From Paulinella micropora (Eukaryota; Cercozoa; Imbricatea; Euglyphida; Paulinellidae), in NCBI GenBank assembly GCA_019918135.1, contig WBZZ01004823.1, positions 47,501 to 71,000 on the forward strand: a stretch of DNA of 23,500 bases, read 5' to 3'. Position numbers and translations under genes: made by a program. Positions within the stretch are counted from its first letter, which is position 1; every line of letters starts with the position of its first letter. The notes under the pieces were generated by a model. The model made no database searches. It was not told the DNA's origin and saw only the letters and a program-made list of their open reading frames with translations. Below are positions 1 to 8,411 of this stretch, one piece after another.

Positions 1-58
<58 letters not shown>

Positions 59-68
59 GGGAGAGGGA

Positions 69-115
<47 letters not shown>
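1..115. repeat. (GA)n microsatellite at the left edge
   Basis: Nearly pure GA dinucleotide repeat with a few GGGA interruptions between about 59 and 78. It runs off the left edge, so its full length is unknown. Bases 116-160 are short unique sequence without a gene. Confidence 0.95.
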
Positions 116-117
<2 letters not shown>

Positions 118-160
118 GGAGCGAGGCGCTCGCCGATCACAGGAGGGGGCTCCATACCTT

Positions 161-379
161 TGTGTATGTATGCATGTATGTATGTATGTATGTATGTATG
201 TATGTATGTATGTATGTACGTACGTACGTACGTATGTCTGTCTGTCTGTGTCTCTATGTATGTATGCATGTATGTATGTATGTATGTATGTATGTATGTA
301 TGTATGTATGCATGCATGCATGTATGTATGTATGCATGTATGTATGTATGCATGTATGTATGTATGTATGTATGTGTAC

Positions 380-417
<38 letters not shown>

Positions 418-424
418 ATATGTA

Positions 425-461
<37 letters not shown>

Positions 462-510
462 GTGTACGTGTATGTGTATGTGTATGTGTATGTGTATGTG
501 TAGTAGTGCA
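161..510. repeat. (TATG)n then (TGTATG)n compound microsatellite
   Basis: A TATG tetranucleotide array with CATG, TACG and TCTG variants runs to about 373. It passes into a TGTATG hexanucleotide array to about 503. All three forward frames stay open because the unit lacks stop codons, which gives long Met-Tyr-Val-Cys repeat ORFs. These have no start context, no unique sequence and no domain, so they are not annotated as genes. Confidence 0.95.
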
Positions 511-568
511 TGTGTGTATGTGAGTACTTATGTGAGCATGTATATTTGTGTGTGTATGTGTGTGTTTC

Positions 569-660
569 GGTTTCTTTTCTTTTCTTTTCTTTTCTCTTCT
601 TTTGTTTTCTTTTCTTTTCTTTTCTTTCTTTTCTTTCCTTTATTTTTTTATTTACTTATT

Positions 661-735
<75 letters not shown>

Positions 736-804
736 CTTATCTATTCATTTATTTATTTATTTACTTTACTTACTTACTTACTTACTTACTTATTATTTAT
801 TGAT

Positions 805-895
<91 letters not shown>

Positions 896-1140
896 TTAAT
901 TGATTAATTGATTAATTGATTAATTGATTTACTGATTTACTGATTTACTGATTTATTGATTTATTGATTATTGATTTATTGATTTATTGATTTATTGATT
1001 GATTGATTTACTTATTTACTTATTCACTTATTTACTTACTTATTTACTTATTTATTTATTCATTTATTTATTATTTATTTATTTATTTATTTATCTATTT
1101 ATTTATTTATTTATCTATTTAGTTATTTATTTATTTAATT
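569..1140. repeat. (TTTTC)n, (ATTT)n and TTGATTAA/TGATTTAC compound repeat
   Basis: A pyrimidine tract of TTTTC units (about 570-640) is followed by a long ATTT tetranucleotide array (about 645-895). Octanucleotide arrays follow (GATTAATT near 895-926, then TGATTTAC and TGATTTAT to about 1010), and then ATTT units with ACTT and ATCT variants to about 1135. The octamers look like expanded two-unit variants of the tetramer. The open frames are repeat artefacts. Confidence 0.95.
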
Positions 1141-1355
1141 TTTATTTTTATTTTGTTTTATGATATATATACATATTTACGATGTATGGATTTAAGAAAT
1201 TATGTAGTGTAATGTTGTTGTCTAGTCTTTGATCGAATAAAGTTATATTGCTTCCTGTTGCTCCCTCTCACCCCTCCTCGTCCTTTCTTTGAAGATCACA
1301 TGCAATCAAAAGTACTATCAAAGAGTCTGGTAGTGGCACAAGTCACACAGAACAA

Positions 1356-1545
1356 TACCATACACCCATCAAAACCCGATACTCAACAAAAGGCAGCCTC
1401 TTTGTTAACCACAAAGACCCATACCTCACCAAGATCTTTGCAGATAAATGGAAGTCAATCCCAAAACATATAACATGAAACAAAAATCAAACCATTCAAA
1501 AAAGCACTAACTGCATATCTACTAAAACACCAACAAACATCATAA
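1356..1545 (+). pseudogene. possible relic of a LINE-type reverse transcriptase C-terminus
   Basis: The frame from 1356 to the stop at 1476-1478 reads a Thr-Arg-Tyr stretch, then Lys-Trp-Lys-Ser-Ile-Pro near the end. A second frame from 1474 to the stop at 1543-1545 contains the motif FKKALTAYLL. The pattern W-x2-[IL]-P-x2-I followed by FKxxLxxYLL is common at the C-terminus of LINE and related ORFs after the reverse transcriptase. The two pieces would need one frameshift to join, so this is a dead fragment if real. There is no poly-A tail or target-site duplication that I can see. The call rests on a short motif only. Bases 1141-1355 hold no recognised feature. Confidence 0.35.
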
Positions 1546-1589
1546 TACATATAACATACGCACACGCGCGAAGAAGAAAAAAAAAAGTG

Positions 1590-1708
1590 AAGGGGGGGGG
1601 GGGGGGGGGAGAAAAGAGAAGAACACTAGACTTGCTCCTTTGTCTGCTACCTGAAGAAGAACTCTCCGAATCAATCGACGTATATGGTCAACCACGCCCA
1701 CTCCCAAC

Positions 1709-1740
<32 letters not shown>

Positions 1741-1800
1741 ACTCTCTTTCATTTTTCTCATGAAAAAAGAAAAGAGAGGGGGGGGGGGGGGGGGGGGGGC
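1590..1800. repeat. G, C and CA homopolymer or dinucleotide tracts
   Basis: Poly-G at about 1591-1609, poly-C at about 1711-1726 followed by CA repeats to about 1742, and poly-G at about 1778-1799. The proline- and glycine-rich ORFs over them in both strands are artefacts. From 1800 to 2312 there is AT-rich DNA with no supported gene: an A-rich AAATA-like tract lies at about 2126-2222, and a short tandem duplication follows it. Confidence 0.9.
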
Positions 1801-2226
1801 CGCCACACATACTTTATGCGACTACAGCTTTACAATTACATATTCCATAACATAATAATATATATCACCGCGCAATATATCTAAGCAAAACTATTAATTT
1901 TAATAACTATAATACAATATTAATACTGAGCCGCTGAATACTAATTTTAATATTAATATCTTCCTCAATACGCTCAACTGAATAACTAGGTTTCCACCTT
2001 TGATAAAGGTATAACTTACTAGCTATACTTTTCACGTGGACGTTCCCTGAGTCCAATTGTAAAAATTGTTCTCTCAATAAAAGCGAAGAAGAAGAAGAAC
2101 TTGAAAAGTCAACATTATCTTTAAAAGACAAAACAAAATAAAATAAAACGAGATGAACTAAATAAATAAACGAATAAAACGAAATGAAATAAAGAAAAAT
2201 AAAATAAAAACAAAAACAAAAGAGGA

Positions 2227-2287
2227 GTGGGAGTTTGGTAAAGAGAAAATAGTGTAGAAGTGGGAGTTGGATAAAGAGAAACTCGTG
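2227..2287. repeat. imperfect tandem duplication, 33-bp period
   Basis: Two copies of a segment beginning GTGGGAGTT and containing TAAAGAGAAA start at 2227 and 2260. They lie just upstream of the first ATG of the candidate gene at 2313 and differ by a few substitutions. No function can be assigned. Confidence 0.7.
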
Positions 2288-2312
2288 AAATCAATAGACA
2301 AGCTGAACAGTA

Positions 2313-3426
2313 ATGCAGAGCGGAGTTTGCAGCATTTATGTCGTTTATTACGGACGAGATAATCCAGAAAACTGGGCGCAGGAAATGGAAGAACACCGGA
2401 GAGAAAACCCTACCACAAGTGTCACCTTCGGTCCGGCTTCGTCGCCAGGCGAGGGTGCCTGCATCCTTACAAACAGTGTCTCGTGTTGGCGATTTGGGGT
2501 TGCGAAAGGCGATCACAAAAAGTTTAAACAATTCAAGTAAGTTCGCCTCCAAACATGGTTGCAGACATTTATGTCCCCGAGACACGGAGCAGGGAGGAGC
2601 ACGAAGTACAGGTGCACGTGAAGGAGTAAAAAGGCTCGCTGCCTTTCTCTCCTGCTCTCCAAATCCACATATTCAGAAATATACCTGAACCAAGCATTTG
2701 CACGCTATGGGATGAATATGGAGACGACCGCCACGACATAATGACGACAGGGAGTCAAGGCCCCGAAAAGAAGCCGGTTTTCGAAACCAGCAGCGATGCA
2801 AACAACGATCACAGCCACGACATGACCACCTCCACTCCAGACTCCCAAGACTTTGGAGTTCAAGAGGCTAGCGAAACCAGCATGGATCGAACAAATTCCA
2901 GACGCCACAGTTCCATATCGAAATCCCAGGCGAGTTAATGATCAGCTGCAGATAGACACACAATATCGGAATCTTGCAGTTTGCGGGAATCCCCAACGAG
3001 TTCAGATCGAGGAAGTGCTCGAGGAACTGAGTTCGATGTTTTTGCGCACAAGTTTGCCAACAGGTCTCGCTGAGATATTGGTTGATCTTGCTTCCAAACC
3101 TTGCATTTTTGTTTGTTTGTCGAATGAGTCTCAGACGGTTGCAATGCTTCCTACTTAGGTTCTCGTTATGCGAGGAGGTATTGCGGGAATTGATGAAAGA
3201 ACGCAAGCGATGGGAGGGTTATCAACAGCTCGTTTTAGATGGTTTATACAATCAAATCGATTGTCTTCGAGCTCAACTAAAGCAAGAGGAAGCTATGTTG
3301 CAACAAACCATGCTCGCTGTGAGCCGACTTCATTCGCAGAACCTCGAATTGGCCCGTGCCGCCGGCAAAGCTGATCAACGCTTGCAAGCAGAGAGGTCAA
3401 AGTCAATCCCGCACTCACTCACCAAG
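2313..3426 (+). CDS. hypothetical multi-exon gene with a coiled-coil exon
   Basis: I do not recognise this protein. The suggested exons are 2313-2536, 2677-2933, 2981-3037 and 3159-3426. The first intron is the best supported: it has a GTAAGT donor at 2537 and a CAG acceptor at 2676, and it keeps the frame. The second (2934-2980) is only 47 nt, so that junction is doubtful. An open frame from 2853 to 3158 offers an alternative. The third (GT at 3038, TTAG at 3158) joins a Glu/Leu-rich helix to the last exon in phase. The exon 3159-3426 encodes an amphipathic stretch rich in Leu, Glu, Lys and Gln that looks like a coiled coil. A donor GTAAAT follows at 3427. The N-terminal part is polar and low in hydrophobic residues. 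No signal peptide or catalytic motif is visible. It could also be a pseudogene. Confidence 0.4.
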
Positions 3427-3446
3427 GTAAATTTTTACCAGTCGTA

Positions 3447-3544
3447 CCTTCCTTTCCTTCCTTTCCTTCCTTTCCTTTCCTTTCTTTTCTTTCTTTCCTT
3501 TCTTTCTTTCCTTCATTCCTGTTTCTCTTTCTTTCTTTCTGTCT

Positions 3545-3580
<36 letters not shown>

Positions 3581-3592
3581 TCCTTTCGTTTG
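3447..3592. repeat. (CTTT)n/(CCTTT)n microsatellite inside a putative intron
   Basis: A pyrimidine array of TTCCT and CTTT units occupies most of the putative intron 3427-3656. It could serve as an extended polypyrimidine tract before the acceptor near 3656-3673. The Lys/Glu/Arg-rich minus-strand ORFs over it are artefacts. Confidence 0.85.
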
Positions 3593-3673
3593 TTTTCTCT
3601 GCTTCCTCGCATACCATGTAATGTTTCGACCCACATCCGTTCCCTTCTTGCTACAGATATCGCAGCTACAGAG

Positions 3674-4159
3674 GCTTACGTGGCGACGCTCTTCCAAAAT
3701 CAGTTGTCTCTCCCCGCATCAAAGCAAACATTCGCTCGGGAAAAAGCACTTAGACAAAAACTCAAACGGAGAGGGCATCTTAAACAGGACCATGCTTGCA
3801 ATCAGGCAACGCTCTCCCTCTCTTTAAAAGCGACACTCGTGTTCTTTAAGGAAGAAGGGACCGCGCGTTGCAGCAATGCTGTTTCAGACACACATGGCGC
3901 ACACGTCAAACAACCGGCCGTTGCAAACAACCCCTTGGTTAGGACCAAACTCAGCCAACCGGTCTATCTATCTCTCTGTCGGTTTATACTAGACTGTCGA
4001 ACAGTCTCGAAACTCCATCTGCTTACTGGGCCCTCTGTAATGGAGGTGGGAGCTCGTTCTGCAAGGGGCGCTTTATGGAACGAGCCCTGGCCCCGCCTGG
4101 TACTAGGGAGCTTTGGTATTGCCTGTATCAGTCCCTTCCGTGCAAACATCACGGCTTAG
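3674..4159 (+). CDS. candidate terminal exon of the hypothetical coiled-coil gene
   Basis: After the pyrimidine-rich intron starting at 3427 there are closely spaced AG acceptors at 3655-3656, 3664-3665 and 3672-3673. Use of the last gives a phase-compatible frame. It is open to a stop at 4157-4159 and starts with a charged, helical-looking stretch (near LRQKLKRR). The earlier acceptors put the exon in another frame that ends at 3827. The distal part, from about 3830, loses coiled-coil character and may be non-coding. The exon choice is inference. Confidence 0.22.
   Translation, partial: AYVATLFQNQLSLPASKQTFAREKALRQKLKRRGHLKQDHACNQATLSLSLKATLVFFKEEGTARCSNAVSDTHGAHVKQPAVANNPLVRTKLSQPVYLSLCRFILDCRTVSKLHLLTGPSVMEVGARSARGALWNEPWPRLVLGSFGIACISPFRANITA
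3991..4007. other. perfect short inverted repeat
   Basis: AGACTGT and ACAGTCT flank a CGA spacer, giving a 7-bp perfect stem. It lies in a stretch without recognised coding sequence. Function unknown. Confidence 0.5.
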
Positions 4160-4594
4160 CTGGGCATCGGGTTAATACTTTACCCACAGACTTCCTGGTT
4201 GACGAAATCAGAAGCTCCTTTTTTCTGACATTAGTCGATATTTCATCATAATATACATATCTCGCTTGATGTATACTTGATTGTGATGCTTAGTTTTTAG
4301 CATATTCTCCCTCTCCTCCTTATTACCATGAAATTATGGATGTACTCATAAAAATGTTTTGAAGTCTATCATGGTATATGGTTGTCTTGTCTTGCCTGTT
4401 ATGCGATCTATCTATCTATCTATCTTTTCTGCAGGGTTTATACTCGATTTTGATGCTTAGTTCTTAGCATCTTCTCCTTCTCTTCCTCGTCACGTTGTAG
4501 CTATGTCTGCACGCATAAAAATATTTTGCCCCCTTTCTTACTTCCAGCCACCCCCCCCCCTGCCCATGACCCGCCTCCTCCAATGGCTGCCTAG

Positions 4595-4669
4595 GTGACC
4601 AAGATGCCTAGAATTTTTTTCTATGCCTCCAACTTCAACCAAGACTTGAGCAGTTGGAACACCTCTTCG
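4595..4669 (+). CDS. single exon encoding one BspA-like (DUF285) repeat, copy 1
   Basis: A 75-nt phase-0 exon candidate encodes exactly 25 residues: VTKM, then FYASNFNQDLSSWNTSS. This is the consensus of the BspA-like/DUF285 leucine-rich-type surface repeat (VxxMxxMFxxAxxFNQxLxxWxTSS). An AG (CCTAG) precedes it, and GTACCC follows. Read through, the frame meets TGA within four codons, so splicing is required. Such repeats form solenoids in secreted or surface proteins of bacteria and of several protists. The Met-Phe pair of the consensus is altered here (RIFFY), so the copy may be decaying. No upstream exon with this motif is visible. The parent gene would be largely intronic or outside the window. 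Confidence 0.65.
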
Positions 4670-4791
4670 GTACCCGCTTGAGCCCGCTGTTGTTAGTTTT
4701 GGTGATTGTAGCATGATGTGCTCTTTGGCTCTGTTAAATCTTCATCTTTGCATTTCTTTTGTTCATAAATCTATCTATGCACAGCCATGAA

Positions 4792-4894
4792 TGTTTCTTT
4801 TTTTCCTTTTCTTTCTTTCTTTCTTTTCTTTCTTTTCTTTCTTTTCTTTCTTTTCTTTCTTTCTTTCTTTCTTTCCTTCTTTCTTTCTTTCTTC
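4792..4894. repeat. (CTTT)n microsatellite
   Basis: Pyrimidine array of CTTT and CTTTT units following the GCACAGCC element, in the inferred intron between the two DUF285 exons. The Phe-rich ORF over it is an artefact. Confidence 0.9.
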
Positions 4895-5023
4895 TAATCA
4901 ATCTATCTATTTATCAATGGCTTTGAAATTATTCGACAACAACAGATTAAAAATATCAAACATAAATCAAATCTATCTATATATTCCGCAGGGTGTATAT
5001 TCAGTTCTGATGCTAGTTGTTAG

Positions 5024-5024
5024 C

Positions 5025-5058
<34 letters not shown>

Positions 5059-5082
5059 ATACAAATCCATCTACATATTTAC

Positions 5083-5113
<31 letters not shown>

Positions 5114-5153
5114 GCTAGCTATCTATCTATCCTTCTTTCTTTCTTTCTTTCTT

Positions 5154-5194
<41 letters not shown>

Positions 5195-5195
5195 A
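5024..5195. repeat. (CTAT)n/(CTTT)n compound microsatellite
   Basis: CTAT arrays at about 5024-5059, 5083-5130 and 5155-5194 are separated by a short unique stretch and a CTTT block (about 5131-5156). They lie in the same inferred intron. A pure poly-C tract at about 5397-5419 and a CAC-rich stretch to about 5440 lie further on. Confidence 0.9.
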
Positions 5196-5548
5196 CTGCA
5201 GGGTGTATATTCGATTCTGATGCACTTGTTAAGCATCGTCGCTCACTTGTGTATCCTTGATGGTATATATGCCTGTGCGTGAGTGTATGGGTGTATGTAT
5301 ACTCTAAGACCAGCTGCTTCCTCACTTTGTTTCATTTTTGTGTTCCATTTCTGCTTGCTTTTTCGCTTTTTTTCTTATTTGCTTTCCTGTAAACTTCCCC
5401 CCCCCCCCCCCCCCCCCCCAACCACCACCACCCACCCACCCCTTCTCCCCCTCCTCCCCTGCCCCTCCATCCACCTCTTTTTGAATGCACTATTACTATG
5501 ATTTCTTTTGTCTCGCTTTGAGTTGCCAGTCTGGCGTATCAGTCGGGA

Positions 5549-5639
5549 CACCTTGACAGTGATGCGCTCATATGATGTATATTGATGAGAACATGAAGTG
5601 ATGTACAGCACCTTGACAGTATTGCATTCATATGATGTA
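5549..5639. repeat. pair of 31-bp direct repeats, 60-bp period
   Basis: The segments at 5549-5579 and 5609-5639 begin CACCTTGACAGT and end TCATATGATGTA, and match at 27 of 31 positions. They lie in the inferred intron upstream of the second DUF285 exon. Function unknown. Confidence 0.75.
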
Positions 5640-5844
5640 CCTCGTGTAGAATGAGATAGTGGCTTTGGCTATTCTTTGTTTACATTGTCTGCCTGTTCTC
5701 TTTCTTACTTACTGTTCCAACCTTTTTTGCTCGTGTTGATCCTGTCGGTCGGCTGAGTCTGCTGTTTGTTGTCTGCTCTGCGGTCGTGTATGCTCTGATC
5801 TTTCCACCCTTGCCATTTGCCCGCGTCCTCCGATGGCTGCCTAG

Positions 5845-5919
5845 GTGACCGACATGAGCTACATGTTTTGGGGTGCCTCCAAGTTCAACCAACCTTTGAA
5901 CACCTGGAACACCTCTTCG
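5845..5919 (+). CDS. single exon encoding one BspA-like (DUF285) repeat, copy 2
   Basis: A second 75-nt exon lies exactly 1250 bp after the first. It has the same CCTAG acceptor context, the same GTACCC donor and phase 0. It encodes VTDMSYMFWGASKFNQPL followed by NTWNTSS, a full match to the BspA-like repeat consensus including the Met-Phe and Phe-Asn-Gln positions. The exon and about 200 bp downstream, up to a GCACAGCC element, resemble copy 1, so the exon was duplicated with flanking intron. A tandem array of such exons would add one solenoid turn per exon without a frame change. The coding call is well supported by the motif. Transcription and the identity of the parent gene are not. Confidence 0.75.
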
Positions 5920-6066
5920 GTACCCGCTTGAGCCCGCCATTGTTAGTCTTGGTTATTGTGGCATGATGCGCTCGTTGGTGTTCTTTCTTGCATTTTTGTT
6001 CATGATTCCTCGTGTATATGATCTCGTCGATCTTCCTGTCTATCTTTGCACAGCCAGGTATGTGTG

Positions 6067-6067
6067 A

Positions 6068-6114
<47 letters not shown>

Positions 6115-6116
6115 CC
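6067..6116. repeat. (CTAT)n microsatellite
   Basis: About twelve CTAT units follow the GCACAGCC element of the second DUF285 module, as the CTTT array does in the first. Confidence 0.95.
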
Positions 6117-6300
6117 GTCCTGGGCATGACGATAAACTGCATCCCGGAGTTGGACTCGACCCACTGGCACCTACAGCCCGGGGGTCGATCTATCTATCCC
6201 CTTCAGCCCTTCACCAGCTGTTTGTGCAGTCGCAGCTGGTGCAGCGTGACTGGCCAGGGCTGATGACTACCCTTCATCGGCCCTCGATACAGTACAAACC
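6117..6300. other. GC-richer unique segment with a 9-bp stem hairpin
   Basis: This segment sits directly after the CTAT array and differs in composition from its surroundings. CACCAGCTG at 6212-6220 and CAGCTGGTG at 6233-6241 form a perfect 9-bp stem with a 12-nt loop. On the minus strand, a sequence one base off an RNA polymerase III B-box consensus (GGTCGAGTCC) is present near 6150-6160. I see no matching A box, so a tRNA-derived SINE is only a possibility. From 6301 to 6680 I see nothing recognisable. Confidence 0.4.
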
Positions 6301-6685
6301 TGGATATCATTCAAGAGGAGACACCGCTTGTAATCATGCAGTAAGTTTGACAATTTGTCATTTTTTTTTTTGTGTATAATTTTTACTTTCTCGATCGAGT
6401 TTTGACTTTTTTTTTTTTTCAAGTTATTGATCATCTGACTGTTTTCATTCAAATATCATTATCTAACCTTGTTGTTTAGATTTTGAATTTCCTATATTTC
6501 TCAACCGTGTCCCTTTTTACATGATTCTTGTGTTCTTTCCGCCTTTCCCCAAAGTTCACGGGGGCCCCTTCTTTGGCGGTGGCATAATTTGGAAGGCATA
6601 ATCATAATAGTAACAATAGTCACGTAGTAATAGTAATAATAATACTGAATAGTAGTAATAGTAACCGTTGAACTTAAGATACCTT

Positions 6686-6717
<32 letters not shown>

Positions 6718-6817
6718 CATCATCATCATTCTCAACTTGATAATCAAGCAAGGGTTGATATTCCCAAAGTGACTTGCAGCACGCAGCCTTATACATGTCC
6801 GAGATCCCCCCACCCCC

Positions 6818-6854
<37 letters not shown>

Positions 6855-6868
6855 ACCCCCACCCCCAC
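6686..6868. repeat. (ATC)n array and interrupted poly-C tract
   Basis: A trinucleotide CAT/ATC array at about 6686-6730, unique sequence, then a C-rich tract at about 6805-6868 with an uninterrupted run of more than 30 C. The Asp-, Gly- and Pro-rich ORFs across these are artefacts. Confidence 0.9.
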
Positions 6869-6869
6869 T

Positions 6870-8128
6870 GACTTAAGGACTTTCACTGAAAGTTCAATTC
6901 AGTGGACAATACTATCAACCAGAAACATCACGTTTCAAGTAGTACCGCCTGCCGTCGGAGCTCGAGAGATTCAGAAGGCGTCACAGCCGCGAGCTGAATT
7001 TATGGACTTATCATCGAGGCTACGGTCACTATGTCATTGCGGCCGCAGCCTCGGAGCTCATATTCGGATCATGAGGCTACGGTCATGATATTACTGAATG
7101 TGAGGTATGCGCTGCCACTCAGAGTCACCGTGGCGCAGGGATACTATAATGACTATAATACTATGATTCGCAACCGAATTAATTCGCGAAAACGGTTCCG
7201 GATAGTAGCAGTCGGAAGTGACGGAAATTCATACGGGAAAGACGTCACAGTATTATATTTAATCAGTCACAGTGATAAAAAAGTCACAGTGTTTGTGTTT
7301 AAAAAAGCCTCGTCACGTTGAAACTGATAAAATGCCACCGATTAACTTAGCTCATTTACTACAAATGATTAAAGAGACGGTGATTACGTAAGAAAAAATC
7401 AGTGAGGTAGCTTAGTTCGAAGGGCCCCGGCGATCGATAACAGTAAGGATATAGTCTAGCGTTTGCCACTGAATCATTCTTTACCCGCCTCGGCCTCCGG
7501 TAACGACCCCACATATGAAGTTCATGAGTCGATATGGATCGTGTCGATGATGTCGCTATGTATTAAGACCGGAGGTCTTACCCTTACGAGCTCAATAATA
7601 AAAAGGAATTAATAATTACGTTGAACACAACTGGTTCAGAACTAACCTCCACTTCTAAAGTAGAAAGGGAAGTCAAGTCTGAACCCAAACAACAAGTCAC
7701 AGAGGGAAAAACCGTTACTTGAAAAACGGAGTGTCCCTTTGACAGGGTCAACTGACACGTTTCGTTACTCAGTAGTACGTCCGTAACCTGCACAAATGCT
7801 AAAACATACCCCAAACAACAACCCATAAGTGCAATTTCCCTTATTTAGCCATAAATTCCCAGTCACGGGAAAAAATGCCAAATTTCACGGAACTTCCGTG
7901 ACCTTTTTCCAAAACTTCAAACGGTTACTACATATGTAGAAGGATTGGGTCAACGCTATTAATGTGGGAGATTATTCAATATGGATGCTACATAATCATG
8001 TAATCTGCATCCTGAAAACCTTTCTCCACTCCGCACGGTAAACGGCTAAGTGTTAGATGTAGGTTTTAAGGTCCTATGAAATCCAAGCATCCCAGCTTCC
8101 TTCTCATATTCCATATCCTAAAACCACG
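6870..8128. other. non-coding stretch, possibly the left continuation of element A's 3' LTR
   Basis: No convincing gene is present. GTCAC/GTGAC pentamers recur (for example 7025, 7124, 7244, 7266, 7283, 7312, 7696, 7863). Direct repeats of GAGGCTACGGTCA lie at 7016-7028 and 7073-7085. A perfect inverted repeat (TCACGGAA, C, TTCCGTGA) lies at 7885-7901. If the piggyBac insertion at 8129-11004 is removed, this DNA abuts the LTR start at 11144, so at least its right part should be LTR sequence. The left LTR boundary cannot be placed because the partner LTR is not visible. Confidence 0.35.
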
Positions 8129-8132
8129 TTAA
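8129..8132. repeat. left TTAA target-site duplication
   Basis: TTAA directly precedes the left terminal repeat and matches the TTAA after the right one. TTAA is the obligate piggyBac target. Confidence 0.92.
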
Positions 8133-8146
8133 CCCTTAACCGGTTT
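8133..8146 (+). repeat. piggyBac left terminal inverted repeat
   Basis: CCCTTAACCGGTTT, a perfect inverted match to 10987-11000. It contains an internal TTAA and an AACCGGTT palindrome. Confidence 0.95.
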
Positions 8147-8147
8147 C

Positions 8148-8181
8148 AATCCCCAAAAGTGGCTTCAATCCCCAAAAGTGG
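8148..8181 (+). repeat. left subterminal direct repeats
   Basis: Two copies of TCAATCCCCAAAAGTGG lie directly inside the left terminal repeat. The same motif (ATCCCCAAAAGTGGC and a variant with ACGTGG) occurs twice inside the right end at about 10952-10986, on the same strand. It is therefore direct rather than inverted across the element. Such subterminal motifs commonly serve as transposase binding sites. Confidence 0.85.
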
Positions 8182-8411
8182 TTTGAATTTTTGAGTTGAA
8201 TAAAAACATAAATACCAATCGAAACAAGCTGTACTACGCTGCAAATTTAATATTTACGTGTTGGGGAAGCTATCTGTGAAAACCAGAATGTCATAGCTTT
8301 TCTAGAAGTGACTTGAATATGAAACTGAAACCAGGCACCAACCACTTTTTTTCACGAATTTTCGTTGCCTTTTTTTACGTGGCGGGGACCTTTTTTTTTT
8401 TTTTCAACATC

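Larger units (their letters stand above)
4265..5240. repeat. dispersed short repeat with internal hairpin, four copies
   Basis: Related copies start near 4265, 4432, 4988 and 5199. Three begin GCAGGGT and continue TATACTCG or TATATTC. All then have a GATGC...GCATC (or ATGCT...AGCAT) inverted repeat; the best stem is GATGCTA/TAGCATC at about 5010-5028. Copies two to four directly follow CTAT or ATCT repeat tracts. The first two copies also share downstream sequence of about 60 bp, including a CATAAAAAT stretch. This may be a small non-autonomous mobile element or the intron end of a duplicated exon module. Confidence 0.6.

Noticed and set aside
160..907. Long ORFs in several frames over the tetranucleotide repeats
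   Set aside because: A period-4 repeat without stops opens every frame. The products are pure repeats with no unique sequence.
1540..1884. Pro- and Gly-rich ORFs on both strands
   Set aside because: They are translations of poly-G/poly-C and CA tracts only.
2121..2585. Minus-strand ORF of 154 residues
   Set aside because: Its C-terminal half is an A-rich tract read as Phe and Leu. The plus strand has the better spliced model.
5024..5195. Regularly spaced repeats considered as a CRISPR array
   Set aside because: The units are 4-bp microsatellites without unique spacers, in eukaryotic DNA.
6150..6160. B-box-like sequence as evidence for a tRNA or SINE
   Set aside because: One mismatch to the core consensus and no A box at the right distance; not enough to annotate.
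6774..7088. Plus-strand ORF starting in the poly-C tract
   Set aside because: Polyproline from a homopolymer, followed by sequence without protein-like character.
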